This document shows positions 1 through 12,600 of a stretch of 64,000 bases of DNA, one piece after another (position 1 is the first letter of the stretch; the number at the start of each line of letters is the position of its first letter). The position numbers and the translations under genes are program-made. This DNA is from Trogon surrucura. Its lineage: Eukaryota > Chordata > Aves > Trogoniformes > Trogonidae. The stretch spans positions 9,734,001 through 9,798,000 of the forward strand of contig CM036636.1 of the NCBI GenBank assembly GCA_020746105.1, read 5' to 3'. Below the pieces are notes generated by a model. The model did no database searches and had not been told where the DNA came from. It worked only from the letters and a program-made list of their open reading frames with translations.

Positions 1-418
1 ACAAGTGCAGAGAGATGAGGCAGGATTCCCTCCATCCTCAGGTTATTCAGCTGGATCCTTTCAGTGCTCCTCTGTTCTCCTCATCTCCAAAATCTCTTTC
101 TCTGCAGCCCTTGCCATCTGGAACAGCCTTGCAGTTCCTCTGCGTCTCATCAACTTTCCATTTATTTGCAGTTTTCAGCTGACAAAATGTTGCCTCTGTT
201 GCTGATGTCTCTTAATTTCTTCCTCTCTCGTTGGCCTTATGATATTTGGCTCGTTAAAACATAATCGCACCGTGGGCTGTAATGGATAGCATATTGTCTT
301 GAGCTACTCCCTGCTGGGATTAAGCATCTGTCAATGGCTGAAGGAGACTTCCAAGAGGACGGTTTGCACAAACATGCTACGCCCTTGTATTGCGGAGGGG
401 GTGGGTGTGTTTGTCCCT
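1..418. other. GSN upstream flank, no gene seen
   Basis: I see no convincing exon or repeat here. The open frames on both strands are short and resemble no known protein. A G-rich, CACCC-like stretch lies at about 395-409, just before the TATA-like element. The segment could be promoter, or an intron if GSN has further upstream noncoding exons. Confidence 0.5.
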
Positions 419-426
419 GATAAAAG
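395..426 (+). promoter_or_regulatory. Candidate GSN core promoter (G-rich box plus TATA-like GATAAAAG)
   Basis: A G-rich GGGGGTGGGTGTG stretch (Sp1/KLF-type) is followed by GATAAAAG at 419-426. The GSN leader-exon start codon is at 529. Initiation about 25-30 bp after the TATA-like element would give a 5' UTR of roughly 75-80 nt. This fits a promoter for the leader-bearing transcript, but no transcription start can be seen directly. Confidence 0.35.
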
Positions 427-528
427 ATTGGCTTCTGCGGGTCGCCTTCGCTAGCAGCGAGAGGAGGAGGGAGCTGGGACTCCCAGCAGCTTCTGCCGAA
501 GAAGGGAGAAGCCTGTTTGCTGTTAGAA

Positions 529-663
529 ATGGGCAAACAGGACTTCAGTTCCATTTTTCTCGCCGTTTTTTGCACGATGGCTCTGAAGCTGAACTGTGTT
601 AGCTCCATGTCTTTTGCAGGGCTTGGATACGTTGTCACAGCAGCTGTTGTGCTTTCAGCTGGG
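529..663 (+). CDS. GSN: GSN coding exon 1: secretory leader (residues 1-45)
   Basis: ATG at 529 has G at -3 and G at +4. The 45 codons hold two hydrophobic stretches, around SSIFLAVF and around [12 protein letters not shown], as expected for a secretory leader. The exon ends in phase 0 at GGG|GTAAGT and joins PVSMVEH of exon 2. It matches the bird leader as I recall it from chicken and is unlike the mammalian signal peptide exon. An internal Met at codon 27 (607) lies in a weak context. Confidence 0.88.
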
Positions 664-3600
664 GTAAGTGATTAACATCACAACTAAACATTGAAAAATA
701 CCTGGGTTTTGATTATTTGTAAGAGTCATACTCTCAACTGTTTGTTTGTCCAATTTTGTAGGGGGAATTGGGGAGAAATGAAGTCAGGCCAGCTGAAATC
801 ATGAGGATAAAGTTCATAGTTTTCCATCTTTGGTATCTGATGGCAACTTAGGAATGACTTGGGTAGCTAACTTGCTGTTTCGTAGTTTGCTTTCTAGTTG
901 GTAACATTCTTTATTTCTGCTTTGAAAGCTGAGCATATTGTACTTTTGTTCATCAGCTATTGCGAACTATCTTCTTTGTCAAAATACTGGATGCTTCTAC
1001 TATAACATTTTCATTTTTCCTTCCTTGTTACCTGGTACCACTCAAAGGCATGCTGTAATACATGGACAAACTTCCTTTGCCAATATGACAGAATTGTTTT
1101 ACTTCCTTTTGGTATTACCAAAGTGAATTCTTTTAGAATATAGTTATCGAAAAGTGTTTATTTAAAGAATGGATTGCACGTTGTTAATACATTGCTTAAG
1201 TATGGCAATACACATGTTGTCATTCTAAACCAAAATTGCAATGTCCTTAGGACAGGATGTTGTGTATGTTAGTGTAATTCCTATAAGGGAACAGTTATGC
1301 AGAAGTACTGAATTCAAGTGTCAGAACAGAAGAGATATAAAAAACCCTGTTGATTGTCTAACTCTTTGATCATATCACAACATTTTGCAGAAGGAGCTGG
1401 CTAAGGTCACGCAGGTTTTAGGAAAACTGTAAATAATGTTTGCGCAAGATGTACAACATGTGTAGTTAAAAGGGGCTTGTTTCTTAGTCTTGAACATCGT
1501 GCAGCATTTATAGAAAAGAACGTTCAGCAAGGGGATTAGTCTTTCACATGTGCCGTATTGAAAAATGATAAATTAGTAAGGAGAATACATAGAGTAAGAT
1601 GAAGAGAGGTAGACAGAAAACGGAGAAAAATAGAGTCTAGGAAAGAGTAAACCAGGAGTAAGCCAGGAAGTAGAGTTGATTGGAAGTGATCAACTAAGAA
1701 AATTAACAGTGATCAACTGAGAAACTTTTTTTTTCCTTCAAAATTCAGTGCAAGAGCAAAAAAGGAAACTTTCCATTTGTTGCCTGGAACAATAGTTAAG
1801 AGATCAGAAGCAATTTAATTTAAACATGAGCTTCCTCGTACTGTGTGTATTGAACAACACTCTCTGTCTCGCCCCCAGCCTGTCAGCATGGTGGAGCACG
1901 CTGAGTTTGCGAAGGCTGGGAAGGAGCCTGGCCTTCAGATCTGGAGGATTGAGAAATTTGATTTGGTGCCGGTGCCAAAAAATCTGTATGGAGACTTCTT
2001 CACAGGCGATTCCTATCTGGTGCTGAACACCATCAAACAGCGGAACGGGAACCTCCAGTACGACTTGCACTTCTGGTTAGGTAAGTCTGAGCGGAGCGCT
2101 TCTGCTGCGCTGGGAGCCAGGACGAGCTCTGCTCCTCTCGCTGCGCTGGCCTTGGCCAGTAAGTGTTACCCAAGGAAATGAAACGCAGAACTGGCAGTAC
2201 GGTGAGAATGCAGTTTGGGCTGCATATGATGCTGCTGACATTAAATATTTGACGTGGTTCCTGTAATGGTGAGTACTGCCAGCTCCATACCTAGAAATAG
2301 GCTTTTTTTCTGATCAAGATGACAGAGTAAGTCCCTGTTCTCCAAGAGCTCTTATCAGGCCCACAGAGGAGATCTCAGGTGGCTGAAATTCTTTCTATGT
2401 GAAAGGATGAAGGCCTGTTATTATCCTTCTGACTCAATGAGTGGGAATTTTCCCCCTGAAGTTTAGACTTTCTAACTTAGGCCTTCTGACACCTCTGAGT
2501 AACATGGGCAGGTGTTCTCCACATCCTGCAAAACCAAGACAGTGATGCAGGTAAAGGTGTGTAAGATACTCGCATGGTGGCTTGTCATGTCTGCCATCTG
2601 CTGATGGGTTTTCCACACCAAAAAGCTCCAGGGAGGCAAACTGTTGTGAAATGGGTGTCCCGCTGGTATCGTAAAGCCTGATAATGTCTTATCGTAAAGC
2701 CTGATAATGTCCTCCTGCAGATTTGTCTGTCTCTGCGCTTGCTCCACAGCAAGTTTCCTTCTGGGGCAGGGTGAAATGGCAAGAGAAAAGTGAATGATAC
2801 CTATCGAAGAGACAGCTGTGAAGCAGTGGGGCTGCAGCAGTTACGGTGGTGTTGTAAGCCTACCAGAACAAAGACACAGTTTATACTGCTGTTCGGAGTC
2901 ATTATTAGAAAAGTTTGGCAATGGCTATTCTGTGGACCTTCCTGGAAACTGAACTTCCCAGTAATCTGCTTGCTCCCTGGAGTTTTTGCACAGTTGAAAG
3001 TAGAGGCGGAAACCCTGCGTCCCCTCCAAGTTGTTGCTTTTTCATTTCTTAGGAGATGAAAGCTCTCAGGATGAGCGTGGGGCAGCTGCCATATTCACTG
3101 TCCAGATGGATGACTACCTTCAAGGGAAGGCTATTCAGCATCGTGAAGTGCAAGGCCACGAGTCCTCGACTTTCCTGGGGTACTTCAAATCTGGCATCAA
3201 GTACAAGGTAGGCGATGATCGGGTGTTTATAGTACCGTGCCCAATCAAGTCTGCAAGAAATGGTGTACTGCCCAGTCCTAAGAAGAAGGAGAATTGCCTT
3301 TTTTCCAGTTGCTTAAAACCTGTTCGCAGCCAGATGTTTTCAGTGAGTTGGAACTGACAGGGTAGAGATCAGCAGATCCCAGTGGGAGAGCTTTGGCTGA
3401 ATTAATGGTATGCACGCAAAGCCCCAGGAAATTTTAGGAATCGAGGTTTTGTTTTTCTTCGAGAAACGAAGGAAAGAACAGTCCCAAGACATCTGGAATG
3501 AATTAAGAAACAGCAATCTGAGTTAATGGGAAACGCCTATCCAATAGATTTCATTTCTCCCCAGTTATATAAGAGTTTGACCCTTCCAGTCTTTTTCTGT

Positions 3601-6600
3601 GCTAAGCTCACCTCCTTCAAGTACGTAATGTTTCGGTAAAGTAGACAAATAGTAGTGGTAGTTACTCTTCCGTGCCTCTGCAGTGAAGTGGAATAGAAGA
3701 GGTAAAAGCGTACAGTCCGGAATAGTTATGTTTCCTAGGGATCCAGTGGCACAAGGAAAGTGATGTCAGGCCAAGTGCTTGCACAGTGCTTACATTTCCT
3801 CATCTCTAAGGCTTTCCTAGTTTTTCTGTTTTGCTTATTTCCCGCTCGTTGTTATTTTCATTCCTTTCGATTTGGTTGTAGTTTTTTGGAGGTAAACTGG
3901 CATTAGTCCTTTTGCCTACATTGAGAAGTAATATCTCTTTATCAGCAGAGAAGGTGAATCCGCAGGTGAGGGTAATTTTTGGTAGGCAGGACATACAATA
4001 CACGTGGAAATACGTTCTTCACCCCACCTGTCAAAGTGCTATTAGTACTTCAGCTTAATGTGATCGTCTTCAAATCTGGAGATCTCCAGCTGTCTTGTCT
4101 CCCTCCGACGCTACGGGAATAGATGACTGGGGTGTGTCCACAGATACAGGCTGTGCAAAAGCCCAGCCTGGGCAAACTAGCTCTCGCTGCAAGCTGCTGC
4201 TGCCCCTCTTTCCTGTGAGCGGCAAAAACTGCTCACTCACTGATAGCAAATCAGTAGGACTTCAGTTCTTCTGCAGCAACAGCACAAGTGAATTGTTGTT
4301 CCCTTGTTTTCCCTTAGGCTGGTGGTGTGGCCTCTGGCTTCAGACACGTGGTTCCCAATGAAGTGACTGTGCAGAGGCTTCTGCAGGTCAAAGGCAGGAG
4401 AACAGTCCGAGCAACAGAGGTCCCTGTGACCTGGGAGAGCTTCAACACCGGGGACTGTTTCATCCTTGACCTCGGCAGTGTAAGTACCACGTGAAAGATG
4501 GGTTTAGTGGACTGTGAGGGGCAGAGGACTGATAGTTCACTTAAGGATTTTTTTTTTCTTCACTCTGTTGAAGCTATCTCAAGTGTTAGGCATTCTGAAG
4601 CACTGCTCAGCCATTTTTTAAATATCTTTCAGTCCCAGCCATGCTGCTGTCTCACCCAGAAAGGGGCTTGTTATGCTCTGACAGCTGCGCGGTGTTTCTC
4701 TTTTCCTCCAGAACATCTTTCAGTGGTGTGGCTCCAACAGCAACCGCCAGGAGCGGCTGAAGGCCACTGTGCTGGCCAAGGGGATTCGGGACAACGAGCG
4801 GAACGGTCGCGCCAAGGTCTATGTTTCAGAGGAAGGAGCAGAGCGGGAGGAAATGCTTCAGGTTATTTGCTTTGTCCGTTTGTCTGTGCCAGAGTGGGAA
4901 GGGCGGGACGTGGAAGAATAAGTGGGCTGGGTAGATAGGCTCAGTAGAGCGTGTCTTTACAGATGAAGTGTTAGTGCTGTGAAGACTTGATCCTCTGCAT
5001 TGCTGGGACATCAGTTATATTTTCACTGTTGTTGATCTGGAACTTTCTTTTACTTATTCTTGTGGCTTGAGCATCTGGGGAACAGAAATCCTTCTAGATT
5101 CACTGGTAATGGGTTTTTTTCTCCCTTACAGGTCCTGGGACCTAAGCCCAGCTTGCCAGCAGGAGCTTCTGATGAGACCAAAACTGATACAGCCAACAGA
5201 AGGCTGGCTAAGCTCTATAAGGTAACGAGAAACCCTGGTGAATAACCTTGTGGAGAATGGAGTGAACTTTGCACAAGTAGATGGAGCTGGAGTAGCAGAG
5301 AGGAGCTGAGCCGATCTGAGTCCTGCTTCTGCCTCACCCTGCTGTTAGCTTTTTATGAAGTTTTGTGTATGAAGCTTGGTTGCTTGCATTTTGTGAGGAA
5401 GATAACAGAAAAGAACTAGAAATAGTGAGCCTGAGAACCAGGATCTATCCCTTTCTACACCCAGTGATCACAACGAAGCGATGATTTGGAAGGTAACATC
5501 TGCCATCAGCTACCGTAAACATAGGTGTGTGTCCAAGACTTCTTGGGAGGAATCTTCCCTGCAGCAGTCCCTGGTAATGATGTGGTGAATAAAAGCCAAG
5601 ACAGTTTTTAATATGGACCTTTTTCCGTTAGTAAGGGCAGGAACTCAGACTTAAACACACTCGATACAGGGAGGCCCATTCACAGTGACCAAGACTGTCC
5701 CTTTCAGTTCCTGAGTGCAGTTCCGCTTTAGAAGGTATTTCTTGGCTGCTTTTGCACCAAGCGTGTTTACCATTTTGGATTACTCCTTCTTTGGTCCCAG
5801 CAGCACTTGCTCTGCTAAAAGTACTTGAAATCTTGAGAGTAGTTGTTATGTTTTTGTCATACTGTTGCTGTGGCAAAGGTATCCTGTCTGAAAAACAATA
5901 GTGACTGAAGCAGCCAATGCATTCAAATATATTTCCCTTCCACTCCCTGAGTTTTGGACTGTTGCCCTGAAGCTGGAGGGGAACAACCAATGCCTTATCT
6001 CGTTTTGTGCTGGGTTATCACAGGTCTCCAACGGGGCTGGGAACATGGCAGTGTCCCTGGTGGCAGATGAGAACCCCTTCTCCCAGGCAGCCCTGAATAC
6101 AGATGACTGCTTCATTCTGGACCATGGCACAGATGGGAAGATCTTCGTTTGGAAAGGTACCGTAGAGATGCAGGAGAAGCTGATTATGCGCCCGTAGGAT
6201 CTTCACCCAGTTCCCAATCCCTGTTTCTTCCAGCTGGGTAGGGGAGTACACTTGATCGTGGCAGTGCTTTTCAGGGCGGGTTTGGATAGCACTAACCATC
6301 TCAGAAAAGCACTCTCATCTGAAATGTCAGGTGTTGAGGTACAGGGCCTTTAGTATAGAGAACTAAAGGGAGCGCCCTGGGGACGAGGGAGAAAAAAAAT
6401 TTAATAGCATAAGTAGAAAGGCAATTGTGCTCTCCCAGCCGTGACAAAGGCATAAGAGATTGAACAGCTGTCATTTACTGTTTGGCATCATCTGGCTGGA
6501 AGGCTGAGGCCCTTCTACCATTGCAAAAGGCAGAAGTACCTGGGAGAATTTCTTCTCCCTTACCTGTTTTCTTCCTCGTTTTGTTAAAGGCAAGAGTGCC

Positions 6601-9600
6601 AACTCGGAAGAGAAGAAGGCAGCACTGAAAACAGCTTCTGAGTTCATTGACAAGATGGGTTATCCGAAACACACCCAGGTAAGGATGTGCTGCCTGCCCA
6701 CACACCCCCGGGGTTACTTCTCTGCCTCACAGGCCACTGACCCCAGAGCACGGCTCGTGTGAAGTGTCACTGGCAGTCGTTCAAGTAGGTCCTGTTTTGG
6801 GGAATCTGTTCTTCTGCGGGGCGATATCGCAGTGTTGCTCTGGGGCTAACACATCTAACAGCATCTGCCCCAACACAACTAGTGTTCAGTGTTTCTTCCT
6901 TTCAGATACTTCATTACTTTTTCCATGACCTCTTTCCCAAAAGTGAAAAAGAGAAGGTGTAAATAAACCTGCCCTTCCTGTTCTCAGGGAGATGATTCTA
7001 ATTCAGCCTTTGCTTGAGACTGACCCTGCATCCCGTAGCTTATTGAGACCCACATATGGTTGTTGTGATAGTACGAACCTTCCAGGTGTAGTTGCACAGA
7101 GGCTAAAAGACTGAATAACACTGGCTTGAAAGAAATGGATCCCTTCAAAGTAGTGATCAGCAGCAAACAGACAATTTGTCATATGTCTTCTCTTGGAAAA
7201 GATCTGCCTGGTATGGCAGTAGCTGGAGGTACTCCTGACTGCTGTGTCTCTGATTGTGCGTCAGTGAGACCTGACGTTGCTCACAGCACGCAGCTTGGCA
7301 CCGGGCACGGCCCTGCTCCGAGCTCAGGAGGGGCATTGCTGGCGATTCTCTGTCAGCCTGAAGCCAGGGCTGGGGAGCCCTGAAGCCAGGAGCAGCCAGG
7401 GCTGGGGCTGTGTGGGCTGGGGTGCGAGGCTGTTCCTGATGGGCTGGCTCATTTGTTACAGGTCCAAGTCCTCCCCGAGAGCGGTGAGACACCTTTGTTT
7501 AAGCAATTCTTCAAGAACTGGCGGGACAGGGACCAGACGGAGGGACTGGGGCAGGCCTACGTTTCTGGTCACGTTGCCAAGATCGAGAAGGTGCCTTTCG
7601 ATGCCGCCACCCTGCACACCTCCCGGGCCATGGCTGCCCAGCACGGGATGGAGGATGACGGCACTGGCAGGAAACAGGTGAGCAGTCTCAGAATCCGGTT
7701 GAGAAAGTTTCCAGAATTTTCTTTGCTACTTGATGGCATTCCCGTGAGAGCAGCGAGACAAGTGGAGGCCAGTGAATCATCAGTGCTGCGGTTTCGTAAA
7801 CGCTGGGGGAAGTTTTAATACCAGAAATACCAGCAGGGTCTTGAGAGCCCTGCAGCTAGGCCGTGTAGTTGAGCTGTTCAGTTTGACCCCAGAATTTCCC
7901 TGGGGGCAATGCTTCACCCAGCAACATGGACCCAGACTTCTTCCTCTTTCCTGCTGTCGATATTCCAGCTGTTACCGTCACACGTGTGGCGCGGGTGTCT
8001 CAGAGCACCTGTCTCATGCACCTGCATGTGCGTGTTTGCTCATAGAAGCTGGGGTGGAGGTGGGCTTGACGAACGTGAGTACTGTCTGAAAGGTGACAGA
8101 GATCTTAGCCAGCGTTAGACTTTGCCAAAGTCCCCAGTGAAGCCTAAAAGCGCCATTCCTGACCGTCCCATTGAGAGAAATCAAAACAATCACATCGGGT
8201 ACAAAACGGGATCGGTGGTGGCGGCGCTTTCTCCAGTGGTTCTGGTGGAATCCGATGGAGGTTTGGGAGGTCCCGGAGGGACGAGCTCCGTGTGCCCTGC
8301 GGCAGGGCTGCTGCCAGGCTCCGCGGCGTTCCGCAGCGCGTTCCCCAGCAGATGGGGCTGCCGGACTGCCAGAGCCGGGGTTCGGGGCGAGTCTGCTACT
8401 GCTGCTGTCACGTGGAACTCAGAGTATTTCTGCTGCTCTCCTTTCCTAGATTTGGAGAATAGAAGGCTCAGAGAAAGTGCCAGTGAATCCTTCGACATAT
8501 GGCCAGTTCTACGGAGGGGACAGCTATATCATCTTGTACAATTACCAGCACGCTGGGAAGCAGGGACAGATTATTTACACTTGGTAAGAAAGTTTTCCTG
8601 CTGCAAATCGTGAAACTTTGGGGCTCTGTGGGGCCGAGAGTCCACTTCTTCCATAATGAATCACTGTTGGTTCCCACTCACAGAGGACCCTTGGGGATAG
8701 ACTTTCACCCTGGATAACCTTCCCTTGCAAAGGTCCAGAATGTTTTGTTTGAAGTGGGACAATGGGGGGAATTTGTTACAATATAAGATAGTGAATTTCT
8801 CTTTCATGTTGAATGACGTGCTGCAGAGGTTTGGTAACAAAAGTTTTCCTGCCTCTTCTTGATCTCTGTAAGGTGTGTGTACGCAAACAGCTGAAAATAA
8901 ACCTCAAATTTTGCCTTGTCTTTCAGGCAGGGTGCCGATTCCACTCAAGATGAAATTGCCACCTCTGCATTCCTGACAGTGCAGCTGGATGAGGAGCTGG
9001 GAGGAAGCCCTGTGCAGGTGAAAAATCCAAACACAGACAAACAAAAACTCAACTCTGTTGATAAATAATATCTGAATAAATAATATATACGGTTACAGTT
9101 ATATGATGCCAATTTGGAGTGAAGAAACCTGGTCATGTAGCAATAGCCCTCAGCCATGGTGCCGGTGTTTTGAAGAAGTTTGTGCCTAACCTGCACCCCA
9201 GCTGTTACACAAGAAAGTTTTACAAGTGGCCTGTTGAGACAGGAGGTTTTTTAACGACCATTACTTGTTACCTCAGTGCCAGTGGATCCCTCAGCAATTA
9301 AAATTCAACAGAAAATTGTGAGAGCTCTGTTTAAACGCTGGTCTGGTTCTGTGTGGGAGGGAACAGCCAAGCTCCTGTGAGCAGCTAGGTGCTCTGTAAA
9401 TACTCCAGCTGGAAAGACGGTTGTAAAGGCCATTTCTAGTTTATCTCGTGCTACTCTTCAGCAGCAATTTAAAACTGACGGCATGTGGGTTTTTTTACCT
9501 AGAAACGAGTAGTGCAAGGAAAAGAGCCACCTCACCTGATGAGTCTGTTCGGTGGAAAGCCCTTGATTGTTTACAAGGGTGGGACCTCTAGGGAAGGAGG

Positions 9601-12600
9601 CCAGACGGCACCTGCAGAGACGCGGCTGTTCCAGGTCCGATCCAGCACCTCGGGAGCTACCAGAGCAGTAGAGGTACGTGGAAAGAGAGTGAAGTTCTGT
9701 GCTGTACGCGCGGGCCCTGATGGGAGCGTAATCCCTTTGAACGGAACGAGGCCCAAACTGAGCTTTCAGATGTAAACCGAAACACACTTTGAAAACTTTA
9801 CAAACTATTAGGATTCCTCTTTTCCAATGGATAATTATTATTTTATAAATTAGTTTATAAATTTCGCCTTGAATACATTTCAGCTATTTTGTCTCAAGTC
9901 CCCACTCTGCAGTACTTTTCAAACTTGAAAACCAATCGGGTCTATTGGGACTTGCTGTAAGCCTGTGTGACGATGTCGAAGACAAGTGCTAAATAACCTC
10001 TACTCAAATAGAACTTGTGCCAGGACACAGGTCCAGAGCCCCGCTCCTTTGAAAGAAAATGCACACAGAATACCCCTCCCTGTGCAACAACAGAGAGACT
10101 AAATCCTAGGCAGCAGCGATGGGCGAGGCAAGGGCACTGCTTTACGTCTGCAGCGATTGCCTGCACAAGGCAAGATGGCACATCCTTGTTGACATAGAGG
10201 AAACCACGTTAATGATTGATCAGCGTCGGCAGCAGGGATCCTGATCTGCCCTGGTTGATCTCCCCAGCAGGTTCTTACATCTCCTGATAACCGTAAAGAC
10301 TGGCGAAATGCCACATCCAGCCATTCTTGCTGTAGGTCACGTGTATCAGTAGGTTACACACAGGAACACGCATTTATTTACTCTTCTCATATGATTAAGT
10401 CTAACTCATCAGACACAGGCTAATACACAAATATACATACCTGTGTGGAGTATCGTGTTTGCAGTTTATTCAACGCCAGGTACTGATTTTTATTTTGGAA
10501 TAACGGGCCCTGTGTAGGAGACCATTACATCTGCCACATGCAATGCTCTTTCTTTCCAGCTGGATCCTACCGCCAGTCAGCTGAACTCCAATGACGCCTT
10601 TGTGCTGAAAACTCCCTCTGCCGCTTACCTTTGGGTCGGCCAAGGAGCCAGCGATACTGAGAAATCAGGAGCACAGGAGCTGCTGAAGATACTGGGAGCT
10701 CGCCCAGTACAGGTTTCTGAGGGCAGGGAGCCAGGTGAGGGAGCACAGTGGAGTCTGAGATCGTTTCTGTGTAGCTGCATATTCTCAGTAATTTATTTCA
10801 TGGATTTTGTCTTTTTTCTCTCCAAACAAGGCAACATGGACACAGGCGGCTTCTCCAAAGTGTTTTCATTGTTTAACAGCACACTCACGTTTGTAGGCCT
10901 TTGGGACTTTCTGACGTAGAAGCTTTCAGTCTTAAACAACCCATGCTGCTACTGCAGTGTCCATGAATAGCTGAAGCATCGGTATCTCTTTCTCTTTTTC
11001 AGATAATTTCTGGGCAGCTTTGGGTGGAAAAGCTCCTTACCGTACCTCTCCGCGGCTGAAGGACAAGAAGATGGATGCTCACCCACCTCGTCTCTTTGCG
11101 TGCTCCAACAAGAGCGGACGCTTCACTGTGAGTATCTGAGAATACGGTCGTTTAATTCAATGTCCATCTGACAGAGCTGGGAGAAGCCCAGTCCCAGTCT
11201 GCTCTGAGCTGACCAAGAGGCTGATCTGCCTGATCTCCCTTGGCGCTGTGGCCTCCAGAAGGAAAGCATCAGCCCCCTGTTCCGCAGAGACAGCGGCTGG
11301 CTCTGTTGCGCTGCTGTGTCCAGCAACTTCCCGAAGCACCAGGCTCGTCCTCCCCTGCATAGACCCTCGCGCTCAGACTCCTCAAATTTTAACTCGGGAA
11401 TCTTTCAAGTAGAAAGAGGCAGCATTACAAGCCTTGCGCATGGATAAGACAGTTTCTCTAGGTGGACAGAGCTGGATTTTGTGTTCTGTGGTCTAAGGAC
11501 ACTTCTGTGACACAGCCTGAGTTGCCGCACCGAAGTCTGGCTAAAGGCATCTCACCCACAAGAGGTGAAACAAGAATCTCTGTGAACTGGGTTCCTCCTG
11601 TAAAGCTAAACTGGCGTTGGGAAGTACACGCTCATCTTAACCTTCTGTTTTCCAGATTGAAGAAGTTCCTGGAGATCTGACTCAGGACGACCTCGCGACA
11701 GATGACGTTATGCTCCTTGACACGTGGGATCAGGTATGTCACGTTTACCCAGTGAAGAGAGGAGCGGGGCACAGGCACAAACCGGCTCGGGACGGAGACC
11801 CAAGTGACACCAGCTGCAGGGGTTGTGTTACAGAGTAATTTCATCTTCAGGCCTGGGAACAAATCACCTCACTAGTGACAGGGAAGAGAACTTGTATCCG
11901 GAACTTGAGAAAAGAGCTGGTGTCCTGCTGCTTCTTTGCTTGGCTGGAGGGCTGAGGAAAACAGGCTGCTGTGTCATACGTGCTCCTGCAGCCTGGGCAG
12001 CCCCTAAGGGCAGCGGCCTTGTCCCCTGGAGAGGACTGTGATTCTTTGTTAGGATTCAGCAGTTTTAAGATACTGACACGTTTTCTGTTATTTTTCAATA
12101 ACAAACTGTGCACGAAGCAGCCAAAAGGCAACTTACGTGTATGTTTTATGTAAAGATGTTCAAACATCTGCTATTTTTTCCGAAAGCTCTGCTAGTGTAT
12201 AATTGGTTCATGCATTTATGCCTAAAAAACACGGTTGAAAAGCTTCTCGCTATCTGCCAATCACTTAGTCGTGTAGGTCAACAACCCAGGCACTGTAACA
12301 TGCATATGTTCCTGTTCCGTGTCACTGAAATTCAGTCACTGTTCACTGAGACTTTGTCTAAATGATCCTTTCTTTTTTAAAAAAAAAAAGAGATCAGTAG
12401 TTGCTGAAATAACGCATCTGGTTTTGTTTAATCTTTAGGTCTTTGTATGGATTGGGAAAGATGCCCAAGAAGAAGAAAAGACTGAGGCACTGAAATCTGG
12501 TAACGTCACATTTTCCTTTCTGAACTGTTTCTTATTTTCCCCACTATGTGACCACAAGGCAGGCAAATTACTGTACTGAGAAACGTAACTTCATCACAAG

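Noticed and set aside
610..663. TCTTTTGCAG at 610-619 as an internal splice acceptor inside GSN exon 1
   Set aside because: The uninterrupted frame from the ATG at 529 reproduces the bird gelsolin leader at the expected total length of 778, so this acceptor is not needed. It could only matter for a minor isoform.
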